DNA of 64,000 bases from Pseudomonas xantholysinigenes (GTDB lineage Bacteria; Pseudomonadota; Gammaproteobacteria; Pseudomonadales; Pseudomonadaceae): the NCBI RefSeq assembly GCF_014268885.2, contig NZ_CP077095.1, positions 2,609,501-2,673,500 on the forward strand, in the 5' to 3' direction. Below, one piece after another: positions 15,162 to 23,686 of the stretch (within the stretch, counting starts at the first letter, position 1; each line of letters opens with the position of its first letter). The position numbers and the translations under genes were made by a program. Under the pieces are notes generated by a model. It was not told the origin of the DNA. It saw only the letters and a program-made list of their open reading frames with translations, and made no database searches.

Positions 15162-16967
15162 ATGCAACGCCTGATATTGACCCTGCTGCTGTGCCTGGGC
15201 TTCGCCCTGCCGGGCAGCGCCAGCGCCTGGTGGCAGGACGACTGGATGTACCGCAAGCAGATCGCCGTGGACACCACGCCCCAGGGCGCCGGCCTGACCC
15301 AGGCGCTGGGCCGCACCGCGCTTCTGGTGCGCCTGCACACCGGCAACTTCAGCTTCGACGGGGTCAGCGAGACCGGCGCCGACCTGCGCTTCGTCAGCGC
15401 CGACGACAAGACCGTGCTCAACCACCATGTCGAGCAGTTCGACCCGTTGATGGGCATCGCGCTGATCTGGGTCGACCTGCCGCGCATCGAGGCCGGCCAG
15501 CGCCAGGACCTGTGGATGTACTACGGCAACCCCAAGGCCCAGGCCCCCAACGGCCAGCCGAGCTTCGATGCCGACTACACCGCGCTCTACCATTTCGACG
15601 GCGCCACGGCGCGGGATGCCAGCCCCTACAACAACCTGTTGCAAGGGCCGACGGTCAGTGTCGATGGCGTGATCGGCCGGGCCATCCAGCTCGGCGGCCA
15701 GGCCCTGCAACTGCCGGCCAGCGCCTCGCTGCAACTGCCCGCCGGCGGCGCCTTCACCTTCAGCGCCTGGCTGCGCCAAGACCAGGCGCAGGGTGAACAA
15801 TTGCTCATGGCCCGCCGCGAGGCCGGCCACCACCTGCTGCTGGGCCTGGCCCAGGGCGTGCCCTTCGTCGAGGTCGATGGCCAGCGGGGTACTGCCAACC
15901 AGGCACTGGCCGCCGGGCAATGGCAACACCTGGCGCTGGTGGGCGAGGGCGGCAACCTGACCCTGCTGGTCGAAGGCCAGCCGGTGGCACGCCTGGCCGC
16001 CAGCCTCGCGGCCTTCACTGGCGCAATCGGCATCGGTGGTGACCTACCACCGGCCGAGGGCGAGGCGGCGAGCCACTTCGCGCCCTTTGTCGGTGCCTTG
16101 GACGAGCTGCGTGTTTCCCGCGTCGCCCGCACCCAGACCAGCCTGCAAGCCGACGTGCTGGCCCAGGGCGCCGAGTCGCGGCTGGTGGTGTACGGCGTCG
16201 ACGAGGAGCAGTCGGGCTTCGGCTTCGGTGGCCTGGGCTTCCTGCTCAAGGCCGTGCCGGTGGATGCCTGGGTGATCATCGCCATCCTGGTGCTGATGAT
16301 GGTGCAGTCGTGGGTGATCATGCTGCGCAAGCAACGCACCCTGAACCGCGTCACTGGCGCCAACGCGCAGTTCCGCGCGCGCTTCGCCACGGTCGGCACG
16401 CAACTGGAACAGTTCGCCGACGATCATGCCTTGCAGGAGCGCTTGCGCGACTCGTCGCTGTGGCGTCTGTACCAGGTGGCCGTGCAGGAAATCCGCACCC
16501 GCCGCGCCCAGGGCGCCGATACCACCGCGGTGTCGGCCGCCACCATCGAGGCGATCCGCTGCTCCATGGACGGCGTGCGCACCCGTGAGAACCAGGCGCT
16601 GTCGGCACAGCTGTCGAGCCTGTCCAACGCCATTGCCGGTGGCCCGTACATCGGCCTGCTCGGCACCGTGCTGGGGATCATGGTGGTGTTCCTCGGCACC
16701 GCCATGGCCGGCGATGTGAACATCAATGCCATCGCCCCGGGCATGGCCGCCGCGCTGCTGGCCACGGCCATGGGCCTGTTCGTCGCGATCCCCGCGCTGT
16801 TCGGCTACAACCGCCTGACCACGCGCAATCGCGAAGTCAGCGCCGACATGCGGGTATTCGTCGACGAGTTCATCACCCGCCTGGCCGAGCTGCACGGCGA
16901 GGGCCAGGCCGGCGAAGCCGCGCCGCCGATCACCGCGCGTGGCTTCAGCCCGCCGGTTCCGGCGTGA
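15162..16967 (+). CDS. DUF2341-LamG-ExbB fusion protein
   Basis: This 601-residue protein joins an extracytoplasmic sensor-like half to a proton channel. A signal peptide (residues 1-22) is followed by a DUF2341 domain (WWQDDWMYRKQIAVDTTP to LWMYYGNPKAQ), a LamG/concanavalin-like domain (about 145-330: YHFDGATARDASPYNN to GALDELRVSRVART), a membrane helix (about 366-388), and a MotA/TolQ/ExbB channel domain with the signature GPYIGLLGTVLGIMVVFLGT. Ordinary ExbB has no such ectodomain. With the ExbD and TonB-like genes directly downstream it should form an energised inner-membrane complex. Coupling to the TpsB pore or the porin is inference. PA0693 (exbB2) of P. aeruginosa occupies the same position. 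Confidence 0.88.
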   Translation: MQRLILTLLLCLGFALPGSASAWWQDDWMYRKQIAVDTTPQGAGLTQALGRTALLVRLHTGNFSFDGVSETGADLRFVSADDKTVLNHHVEQFDPLMGIALIWVDLPRIEAGQRQDLWMYYGNPKAQAPNGQPSFDADYTALYHFDGATARDASPYNNLLQGPTVSVDGVIGRAIQLGGQALQLPASASLQLPAGGAFTFSAWLRQDQAQGEQLLMARREAGHHLLLGLAQGVPFVEVDGQRGTANQALAAGQWQHLALVGEGGNLTLLVEGQPVARLAASLAAFTGAIGIGGDLPPAEGEAASHFAPFVGALDELRVSRVARTQTSLQADVLAQGAESRLVVYGVDEEQSGFGFGGLGFLLKAVPVDAWVIIAILVLMMVQSWVIMLRKQRTLNRVTGANAQFRARFATVGTQLEQFADDHALQERLRDSSLWRLYQVAVQEIRTRRAQGADTTAVSAATIEAIRCSMDGVRTRENQALSAQLSSLSNAIAGGPYIGLLGTVLGIMVVFLGTAMAGDVNINAIAPGMAAALLATAMGLFVAIPALFGYNRLTTRNREVSADMRVFVDEFITRLAELHGEGQAGEAAPPITARGFSPPVPA

Positions 16968-16977
16968 GGGCGCAGCC

Positions 16978-17403
16978 ATGGCATCCGTGAACAACGCCCA
17001 TGACGACGACGCCGACGCTGCGGTGGACAGCATCAACATCACCCCGTTGGTGGATGTGCTGATGGTGGTGCTGGTGATGTTCATCCTCACTGCCACCGCG
17101 CAGGTATCGGGGATCCAGGTGCAGCTGCCCAAGGCCAGCGCCTCGGTGTCGCTGGCCCAGCCCAAGACCAAGGCGATCTCGATCAACGATGCCGGCCAGG
17201 TGTTTCTCGACGCCTACCCGGTGACGTTGCAGGAGCTGGAAGACCGCCTGCGCAGTGAAAAGGCGCGCAACCCGGACTTCCCGCTGATCGTGCGCGGCGA
17301 CGCCGGGGTGCAGTACCAGAAGGTGGTCGAAGTGCTCGACCTGCTGCGCCGCCTCGAACTGGCCCAGGTCGGGCTGGTCACCGGCAAGCCGAACCAAGGG
17401 TGA
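16978..17403 (+). CDS. exbD: ExbD/TolR-type proton channel subunit
   Basis: This 141-residue protein has one membrane helix (ITPLVDVLMVVLVMFILTAT) with the essential proton-relay Asp at residue 26, then a periplasmic domain with a swapped-strand ExbD pattern (FPLIVRGDAGVQYQKVVEVLD). It should pair with the ExbB part of the upstream fusion. The ATG at 16978 lies 10 bp after the upstream stop; the TonB-like gene starts 8 bp after this one ends. Confidence 0.92.
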   Translation: MASVNNAHDDDADAAVDSINITPLVDVLMVVLVMFILTATAQVSGIQVQLPKASASVSLAQPKTKAISINDAGQVFLDAYPVTLQELEDRLRSEKARNPDFPLIVRGDAGVQYQKVVEVLDLLRRLELAQVGLVTGKPNQG

Positions 17404-17411
17404 GGGCAGGC

Positions 17412-18086
17412 ATGGAACCTAGAGCCAACCTTCGCCGGCTGCTGACCTGGGCCGTACTCGCCGTGGCCGGCGCCGGCCTGGCCTGGCTGCTGTGGCAGTG
17501 GGCCAATGACATGGCCGGGGTGCGCCGCGAGGCGCCCAAGGTGCCGGCGATCATCCCATTGCCACCGCCGCCGCCACCGCCGCCGCCCGAACCACCGAAA
17601 GAGCCCGAGCCGCCGGTGGAAGAAAAGAGCGTCGAGCCGCAACCGGTACCGGAAGCCGAAGAGGTCAAGCCCGCCGAACAGGCGCCGGACCCGGCCCAGG
17701 ACCTGGCCGACCCGATGCAGATGGACGGCGACGCCCAGGCCGGCGGCGACAGCTTCAACATCGGCGCCGGCAAGGGCGGCGGCATGGCCGGTGGTGGCGG
17801 CGGTGGCCTGGGCAGCGGCACCTACAGCCAGTACCTGGCCTATGCCTTCCAGCGCCTGCTGCGCGACAACCCCGAGCTGCGCAACCTGGTGTTCAACCTG
17901 CAGGCCGAAATCTGGCTCAGCGCCGCAGGCGAGATCACCCGGGTCGAGCTGCTGCGCGGCAGCGGTGAACCCGAGGTCGACGCTCAGGTGCTCGCCGCCC
18001 TGCGCGCCGCCCGCGCCCTCGACCAGCGTCCACCGGCCAGCCTCACCTTGCCGGTGAAAGTCGCCTTGCAGGGGCGCCGGCCATGA
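17412..18086 (+). CDS. TonB-like energy transducer
   Basis: This 224-residue protein has an N-terminal membrane helix (LLTWAVLAVAGAGLAWLLW), a proline-rich spacer starting with a run of nine prolines and continuing in Pro-Glu and Glu-Val repeats, a glycine-rich segment (GGGMAGGGGGGLGSG) and a TonB C-terminal fold (LVFNLQAEIWLSAAGEITRV, then LLRGSGEPEVDAQVLAALRA). It would carry proton-motive energy from the ExbB-ExbD pair across the periplasm. The usual targets are TonB-dependent receptors, but none is in this locus, so the client may be the two-partner secretion pore or the putative porin encoded next. Its stop overlaps an ATG (18083) that precedes the chosen start of the next gene. Confidence 0.85.
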   Translation: MEPRANLRRLLTWAVLAVAGAGLAWLLWQWANDMAGVRREAPKVPAIIPLPPPPPPPPPEPPKEPEPPVEEKSVEPQPVPEAEEVKPAEQAPDPAQDLADPMQMDGDAQAGGDSFNIGAGKGGGMAGGGGGGLGSGTYSQYLAYAFQRLLRDNPELRNLVFNLQAEIWLSAAGEITRVELLRGSGEPEVDAQVLAALRAARALDQRPPASLTLPVKVALQGRRP

Positions 18087-18124
18087 ACCACGCAGCACCA
18101 CAGACCAACAGGAGTTGCACACCC

Positions 18125-19822
18125 ATGAAGTGCCCAGTGAACCGATTGACCCTGGCGCTCGGCCTGCTGGCCGCCGCCACCGCGGTCGGTCCGGCCGTCG
18201 CCCACGCTTCGCCGTCGGAGAACGCCACCGTCAACCTGATCCGCCTGCTGGTGGAGCAGGGCGTGCTCAAGCAGGACAAGGCCGATGCCTTGATCGCCCA
18301 GGCCGAGCGCGAAGCCAAGGAGGCCCGCGCCGCCAGCAGCGCGCCGATCGTCGCCCAGGCCCCGGCGGCCAATGGCGAGGTCCGGGTGCAGTATGTGCCG
18401 GCCATCGTCCGCCAGCAGATCCGCGACGAGATCAAGGCCGAGGTGCTGAGCACCGCCAAGCAGGAGCACTGGGCCGCGCCCAACACCTTCCCTGATTGGG
18501 CCTCGCGCATCAGCTTCGACGGCGACCTGCGCCTGCGCGGTGAATCGCGCTCGTACGCCGACAGCAACAGCAACGAGATCGTCGATTTCGCCAAGCTCAA
18601 CGACAAGGGCCCGTACGACGTCAACCCCAACAGCAGCTCGAGCCTGCCGCCGCTGCTCAACACCCGCGAGGACCGCGACAGCATCCTGCGCCTGCGCGCG
18701 CGTTTCGGCCTCAAGGCGCAACTGGCCGAAAACTGGGTGGCTGGCATCCGTATCGCCACCGGCTCCAACAACAACCCGGTGTCGACCACCCAGAACCTCG
18801 GCGGTGGCTTTGCCAAGAAGGACCTCTGGCTCGACCAGGGCTATGTCAGCTGGAGCCCGAGCGAGCGCCTGACCCTGAGCGGGGGGCGCATCGCCAACCC
18901 GTTCATGTCCACCGATATCCTTTACTCCCACGACCTCAACTTCGATGGCCTGGCGGCAATCTTCGACCAGCCGGTGAACCGCGACCTCAGCCTGTTCGGC
19001 ACCGTCGGCGCGTTCCCCGTGCAGTACAGCGACGACAACGCCACCAGCAACGGTTTCGACAAGCAGGACAGCGACAACAAATGGCTGTATGGCGCCCAGC
19101 TCGGCGCCAAGTGGGCGATCAACGATCACAACCGCCTCAAGGGCGCGGCGGCCTACTACCGCTTCGACGATATCGTCGGCGAACGCTCCAGCCCTTGCGC
19201 GCCCTGGGATGGCCAGCCCGGCTGCGACAGCGACGAGACCCGCCCGACCTTCATGCAGAAGGGCAACACCCTGTTCCTGCTGCGCGATATCACGCCGAAC
19301 CCGGCCAACCCGGCGGCCACGCCGCAGCCGCAGTTCGTCGGCATCGCCTCGGAATTCGAGCTGCTCGACCTGAACCTGGTCTGGGACAGCGACCTGCCGC
19401 ATGACTTCAAGCTGCGCAGCCAGGCCAACTACATCCACAACCTGGCCTACGATGCCGGCGAGATGCGCAAGCGCTCGGCCGGCCAGTTGGCCAACAATGT
19501 CGACGAGAACGGCAATATCAAGAGCGGCAGCGACGCCTGGATGGTCCAGTTCACCCTGGGCAATGCCCTGGACATGCGCAAGGCCGGCGACTGGAACCTG
19601 TTCGCCGGCTACAAGCGCATCGAGCCCGATGCCTTGCCGGACGGCTTCAACGACTCCAGCTTCCATCTGGGCGGGACCAACGCCAAGGGTTATTTCCTCG
19701 GTGGCAACTACGGCCTGGCCAACAACGTCTACGCTACAGCCCGTTGGCTGAGCAGCGAAGTGGTCTACGGCGCGCCGTTTGATATCGATGTGCTACAACT
19801 TGAAGTCAACACGCGTTTCTAG
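18125..19822 (+). CDS. Putative outer-membrane porin
   Basis: This 565-residue protein has a signal peptide (cut near AHA), a helical coiled region at about residues 30-110 (LIRLLVEQGVLKQDKADALI, AEREAKEARAASS) and a long beta-barrel part rich in alternating aromatic strands, ending in Phe (LEVNTRF). It matches the Pseudomonas 'putative porin' family with an N-terminal periplasmic helix. AGGAGTT at 18110-18116 supports the ATG at 18125 over the in-frame ATG at 18083. Its place between a TonB-like gene and a coiled-coil gene suggests an envelope-spanning function in the Pdt-type cluster. The substrate is unknown. Confidence 0.8.
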   Translation: MKCPVNRLTLALGLLAAATAVGPAVAHASPSENATVNLIRLLVEQGVLKQDKADALIAQAEREAKEARAASSAPIVAQAPAANGEVRVQYVPAIVRQQIRDEIKAEVLSTAKQEHWAAPNTFPDWASRISFDGDLRLRGESRSYADSNSNEIVDFAKLNDKGPYDVNPNSSSSLPPLLNTREDRDSILRLRARFGLKAQLAENWVAGIRIATGSNNNPVSTTQNLGGGFAKKDLWLDQGYVSWSPSERLTLSGGRIANPFMSTDILYSHDLNFDGLAAIFDQPVNRDLSLFGTVGAFPVQYSDDNATSNGFDKQDSDNKWLYGAQLGAKWAINDHNRLKGAAAYYRFDDIVGERSSPCAPWDGQPGCDSDETRPTFMQKGNTLFLLRDITPNPANPAATPQPQFVGIASEFELLDLNLVWDSDLPHDFKLRSQANYIHNLAYDAGEMRKRSAGQLANNVDENGNIKSGSDAWMVQFTLGNALDMRKAGDWNLFAGYKRIEPDALPDGFNDSSFHLGGTNAKGYFLGGNYGLANNVYATARWLSSEVVYGAPFDIDVLQLEVNTRF

Positions 19823-19837
19823 GGAAGGAGCACGGGC

Positions 19838-20485
19838 ATGAACAAGGGAGCTTACCGCCATTGCTGTACCTGGCTGATGCTGGCCCTGGGCGCGAGCCTG
19901 GCGGCCTCGGCGTCGGCCGATACCCTCGAGGAACGCCTGCGCGCCCAGCTGCGCGGCACCACCCAGCAACTGCAGGCCCTGCAGAGCGAACAGGCTCAGG
20001 CCAGCGCGGCGCGCCAGGCCGCCGAACAGCAGCGCGACGCCGCGCTGGGCCAGGTGCGCGAGCTCACCGCGCAACTGGCCAAGGCCCGCGGCCACAGCGA
20101 GCAACTGGCCGGGCAGCAGCAGGCCGTGCACAGCCAGGCCCAGGCCCTGGTGGCCAGCAGCAATGAACAACTGCACAAGTACAAGCAGGCCTATGACGAA
20201 CTGCTGGGCATGGCGCGCGCCAAGGAAAGCGAACGCGCCGCCTTGCAGGCACAACTGGCCGAGCGCGACGGCCAGGTGCAGCAGTGCCAGGCCCGCAACC
20301 AGCAAATGTACGGGGCGGCCAAGGAGATGCTGGCCGCCTTCGAAAAGGTCGATATCGCCGATGTGGTGAAGATGCGCCAGCCGTTCGCCGGCGGCGCCCG
20401 GGTTCGTTTCGAGGAACTGGCCCAGGCCTATGGCGACCGACTCTACGAAAGCCAGTTCGACGCCCCCAAGGGCGCGACCCAGTGA
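19838..20485 (+). CDS. Periplasmic coiled-coil protein of the Pdt-type cluster
   Basis: This 215-residue protein has a signal peptide (cut near ASA), then about 120 residues of heptad-type coiled coil rich in Gln, Ala, Glu and Arg (LEERLRAQLRGTTQQLQALQ and on), and a short C-terminal domain (MYGAAKEMLAAFEKVDIADV, then RVRFEELAQAYGDRLYESQF). I recognise no enzyme motif. The start lies 15 bp after the porin gene, with GGAAGGAG before it. It may bridge the TonB-like complex and outer-membrane proteins as a periplasmic strut; this is inference from position and shape. Confidence 0.7.
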   Translation: MNKGAYRHCCTWLMLALGASLAASASADTLEERLRAQLRGTTQQLQALQSEQAQASAARQAAEQQRDAALGQVRELTAQLAKARGHSEQLAGQQQAVHSQAQALVASSNEQLHKYKQAYDELLGMARAKESERAALQAQLAERDGQVQQCQARNQQMYGAAKEMLAAFEKVDIADVVKMRQPFAGGARVRFEELAQAYGDRLYESQFDAPKGATQ

Positions 20486-20513
20486 CGATTTCTCAACGCA
20501 AGGAAGTAAGCAC

Positions 20514-20990
20514 ATGACCGAAGTCACCCTGATCGAAACCGTTAGCGCCGACTCCCTGACCCAGTTGCTGCAGGATGCCGGCTGCCGGGTCAACCGCACC
20601 GAGCAGAACGCCGTGGTGCAACTGCTCAGCGCCAGCCAGGGCGTGGGCTATGCCGTACGTTTCGGCAATCGCGCCGTGGGCAAGGAAGGCGAGTTCCTCG
20701 ACTTCACCTTCAGTTGCGCCCTGCGCGTCCAGGGCGAGCTGCCGGCGGGCCTGGCCGAGCACTGGAACGCCAGCCGCCGTTTCGCCCGCCTGTCGGTGCA
20801 AGGTGAGTTCCTGGTGATGGAGCAGGATGTGGTGGTCGCCGACGGCGTCAGCCAGCAGCATCTGCTGGGCAGCCTGGTGCTGTGGGACCGGCTGCTGCAG
20901 GAACTGATCGTCTACCTGCGCGACTACAGCCGCAACGTTGCCGACCAGCAGCCCGCCCAGGTCGCCCAAGACCAAGAGCGCGCCTCGTGA
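20514..20990 (+). CDS. YbjN-like protein
   Basis: This 158-residue cytoplasmic protein resembles the YbjN/type III chaperone-like fold: LIETVSADSLTQLLQDAGCR, GYAVRFGNRAVGKEGEFLDF, HWNASRRFARLSVQGEFLVM and a helix at the end. Such proteins are often small binding or chaperone-like factors, but their targets are rarely known. No signal or membrane segment is present. AAGGAAG precedes the ATG at 20514, and the stop overlaps the PpiC start (GTGA). A role in keeping a cluster product competent for secretion is possible but unproven. Confidence 0.65.
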   Translation: MTEVTLIETVSADSLTQLLQDAGCRVNRTEQNAVVQLLSASQGVGYAVRFGNRAVGKEGEFLDFTFSCALRVQGELPAGLAEHWNASRRFARLSVQGEFLVMEQDVVVADGVSQQHLLGSLVLWDRLLQELIVYLRDYSRNVADQQPAQVAQDQERAS

Positions 20991-21943
20991 CGGCGCGCAC
21001 CTTCTGGGCCAGCGCCGGTGCGCTGGCCGTGGTCGCGGTGGCGGTCGCCCTGGCCTTGCGCCCGGGCGACGAACCGGTGGCGGCGGCGCGCGCGACGTCG
21101 CCCGCCGCCCTGGTGGCCACCGACAACGGCCCGGTCCTGGCGCGCCTTGGCGAGCAGCAGGTGGGCAGCGGCGAACTGAAGGCGTTGTTCGCGCAACTGC
21201 CCGAAGAAGCGCGCGCCAACCTGCGTGGCGATCGCCCGGCCCTGGAAGCTTGGATCCGCGCCCGCCTGGCAGAAAAGGCCCTGTACCAGCAGGCCGAGGC
21301 CCAGGGCTGGCTGCAACGCCCCGAGATCCAGGTGCAGACCCGCGCCGCCACCGAGCAGATCGTCCTGCGCGACTACCTGAACTCGGTGAGCAAGGTCGCC
21401 GACGACTACCCCAGCGAGGCTGAGCTCAAGCAGGCCTACGAGGCGGGCAAGGCCGGCTTGCAGTTGCCGACCCGCTACCGCCTGAGCCAGATCTTCCTGC
21501 GGGTGGACAACCCGCGGGATGACGAGGCCGTGCGCAAGCAGGCCCAGGCGCTGGCCAAGCAGGCCCAGGCCGCCGATGCGGACTTCGCTGCCTTGGCCCG
21601 TGGCCACTCCCAGGATGCCGGCACCGCCGCCAACGGCGGCGATACCGGCCTGCAGGCCCTGGCGCAATTGCTGCCCGAGGTGCGCGGGGTGGTACCGAAG
21701 CTCAAGGTGGGCATGGTCAGCGACCCGGTGCAGAGCGCGGCGGGTTACCACATCATCAAGTTGGTCGAGCAACAGCCCGCCCGGGCGGCGACCTTCGATG
21801 AGGTGGCGCCGCGCTTGCGCGAGTTGCTGCGTGCCCAGCGCCAGGAACAGGTGGCCAAGGCCTATGTCGAGGGCATGTTCGACACCGCCACCCTGAGCAT
21901 CGATGGCGCGGCGCTCAACCAGGTGCTGGAGAGCAGCCGCTAG
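20987..21943 (+). CDS. PpiC-type periplasmic peptidyl-prolyl isomerase
   Basis: This 318-residue protein has an N-terminal membrane anchor (WASAGALAVVAVAVALAL), a SurA-like helical domain (about 45-150) and a parvulin domain (about 155-255) with the patterns LSQIFLRVDNPRDD, FAALARGHSQDAGTAANGGD and DPVQSAAGYHIIKLVEQ. It should fold or chaperone secreted proteins in the periplasm. It starts with GTG at 20987, overlapping the YbjN-like stop. A parvulin in this operon makes sense if the giant TpsA or the porin needs periplasmic assistance. PA0699 of P. aeruginosa is the positional match. Confidence 0.88.
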   Translation: MTARTFWASAGALAVVAVAVALALRPGDEPVAAARATSPAALVATDNGPVLARLGEQQVGSGELKALFAQLPEEARANLRGDRPALEAWIRARLAEKALYQQAEAQGWLQRPEIQVQTRAATEQIVLRDYLNSVSKVADDYPSEAELKQAYEAGKAGLQLPTRYRLSQIFLRVDNPRDDEAVRKQAQALAKQAQAADADFAALARGHSQDAGTAANGGDTGLQALAQLLPEVRGVVPKLKVGMVSDPVQSAAGYHIIKLVEQQPARAATFDEVAPRLRELLRAQRQEQVAKAYVEGMFDTATLSIDGAALNQVLESSR

Positions 21944-22000
21944 TCCTCAACAACCATGGATGAATCGGGCCTGCCCAGGCGGGCCCGTGGGAGGCGAGGG

Positions 22001-22963
22001 ATGCCGATCGATCTGTCCCGGGGGCGACCCCCGGAAACCACCCTGCCTGTCGTTCGCCCCCAGGTGCCGTTGGCCCTGGATGAACAGACACGCAACTGTT
22101 TTCTGGTCACCGCCCGCTGCGGCTGCTTCATGCAGGCGGCGCGGCGCTTGAACCTCAAGCCGGTGGCACTGCGCAAACGCCTGGCGGCGCTGGAGGCGCG
22201 CCTGGGCTACGGCCTGTTCGTCAACCGCAACAACAACCCGGTGCTCAGCCAGCAGGGCGAACGTTTGCTGATGGCGCTCCAGGCTTGCGAGCCTGCCGCG
22301 CCGCTGGCGCCGCCACGGGAAGAGGGCGTGCGGGTGCGCCTGGCGGTGGCCGAACCGTTGTTGCAGGACCTGCTCGGGCGCAACCTGATCAACTTCGTGC
22401 GCCAGCATGCGGGCATGCGCCTTGACGTCGCCACGCTCGATGGCCGCCAGGGCGCGCAGCCCGACGCCGATATCGCCTTGTGGCTGGGCGACCTGCGCCC
22501 AGAAACCAGCGCGCCGGACGCTGGCGCGCCCGAGGCACTGGCCACCCTGGACTATCTGCCGCATATCGCTAAGCGTTATGCCCGCGAGGCGAATCGGCCG
22601 AACAGCCTGTCCGACCTGCAGGACTACATGCTGGTGCAGTGGCAAGGGCAACTGGATATCGTCGCGCTGGCGCCTTGGCAGGCGCTGCTCCAGAGCCGTA
22701 GGGCCGGGGTAACGCAGATCCAGGACTACGAAATGTATTGCCAACTGATCAAGTGCAGCGCCAGCGTCGGTTTGTTGCCGCATTATGCCGGGCACCTGGA
22801 CCGTGGCCTGCTGGCGCTGCCGGGGTTGTTCGCCGAGCCGATGCGCCGGCGGGTATGGCTGGCGGTCAATGCCGAGCGCGAGACCGATCCGCTGGTGCAG
22901 GTGATGGTCGCGGCGATTCGCGCCGCATTCGAGGAGCGACGCGAGTGGTTTCGACCGCTGTGA
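22001..22963 (+). CDS. LysR-family transcriptional regulator
   Basis: This 320-residue protein has a winged-helix N terminus (CFLVTARCGCFMQAARRLNL, then ALRKRLAALEARLGYGLFVN) and a substrate-binding C-terminal half. The DNA-binding part is somewhat divergent, with VALRKRLAALE in place of the usual SAVSRQIKRLE. GGGAGG at 21989-21994 supports the ATG at 22001; an ATG at 21956 is in frame. It follows the PpiC gene in the same direction and closes the Pdt-type cluster, like PA0701 of P. aeruginosa. It may regulate this operon or sense its inducer. Confidence 0.85.
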   Translation: MPIDLSRGRPPETTLPVVRPQVPLALDEQTRNCFLVTARCGCFMQAARRLNLKPVALRKRLAALEARLGYGLFVNRNNNPVLSQQGERLLMALQACEPAAPLAPPREEGVRVRLAVAEPLLQDLLGRNLINFVRQHAGMRLDVATLDGRQGAQPDADIALWLGDLRPETSAPDAGAPEALATLDYLPHIAKRYAREANRPNSLSDLQDYMLVQWQGQLDIVALAPWQALLQSRRAGVTQIQDYEMYCQLIKCSASVGLLPHYAGHLDRGLLALPGLFAEPMRRRVWLAVNAERETDPLVQVMVAAIRAAFEERREWFRPL

Positions 22964-22975
22964 GCGCGCCAGGCT

Positions 22976-23587
22976 TCAGCGGCCCAGCGGCAAGGCCACG
23001 CCGATCAGGGCGAACAGGCCGCCGCAGCAACGGTTGAAGCCGCGGCCGCCTTTGGCCAGCCAGGGGCGAATGCGAAACGCCAGGCGCGCCAGCAGGTATT
23101 CGACCAGGCACTCGACGCTGGCGAAGGTGGCCGCCATCACCACGAACTGCACCAGCAACCCACGCTGTGGGTCGATGAACTGTGGCAGGAAGGCGCCGTA
23201 GAACAACAGCACCTTGGGGTTGGCCATGGCCGACAGGCAGCCCTGGCGGAACAGCTCGGCGTTGCTCAGCCGCGGCCTGCCCTGCAGCGGCTGCAGGTGT
23301 AGCGCCGGAGCGCGCCACAACTGGATCCCCAGCCACAGCAGGTAGGCGCCGCCGACCCACTTGAGCACGCTCAGCAACGAGGCCGAAGCCTGCAGCAGGG
23401 CGCTCAGGCCGAACAGGGTCAAGGCGATCAGCGCGCTGAAGCCGAACACGCCGCCGACGATGGTGAACAGCGTGCGCCGGGCGCCATACAGCGCGCCGTG
23501 GGTCAGGGCCAGCAGGCTGTTGGGCCCGGGAGTCAGGGACAGGCCGATGCTGGCCAGCAGGTAGATGAGCCAGGTGTCGAGTGCCAT
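22976..23587 (-). CDS. LysE/RhtB-family amino-acid exporter
   Basis: This 203-residue inner-membrane protein has about six helices and the family opening LIYLLASIGLSLTPGPNSLLAL with the G-P-N motif, then GGAYLLWLGIQLWR and QGCLSAMANPKVLLFYGAFLPQF. These exporters expel amino acids or related small molecules by proton antiport. It is transcribed toward the LysR gene and is divergent from the GlxA-like regulator, with 99 bp between their starts. The adjacent regulator may control it. Confidence 0.92.
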   Translation of the reverse strand: MALDTWLIYLLASIGLSLTPGPNSLLALTHGALYGARRTLFTIVGGVFGFSALIALTLFGLSALLQASASLLSVLKWVGGAYLLWLGIQLWRAPALHLQPLQGRPRLSNAELFRQGCLSAMANPKVLLFYGAFLPQFIDPQRGLLVQFVVMAATFASVECLVEYLLARLAFRIRPWLAKGGRGFNRCCGGLFALIGVALPLGR

Positions 23588-23652
23588 GTTGCGTTGCCTT
23601 GTGTCGATTCAGGGCGCCAGTGTAGGGCATGGCGACGAATCGACAGGGTATG

Positions 23653-23683
23653 ATCTGGACATTTAGTGGTTATATCTGGACAT
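23653..23683. promoter_or_regulatory. 21-bp-spaced direct repeat ATCTGGACAT, likely operator
   Basis: ATCTGGACAT occurs twice, at 23653-23662 and 23674-23683, exactly two helical turns apart. The second copy ends 3 bp before the ATG of the GlxA-type regulator. AraC-type dimers bind such tandem half-sites, so autoregulation or control of the divergent exporter is likely. Confidence 0.5.
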
Positions 23684-23686
23684 GTA

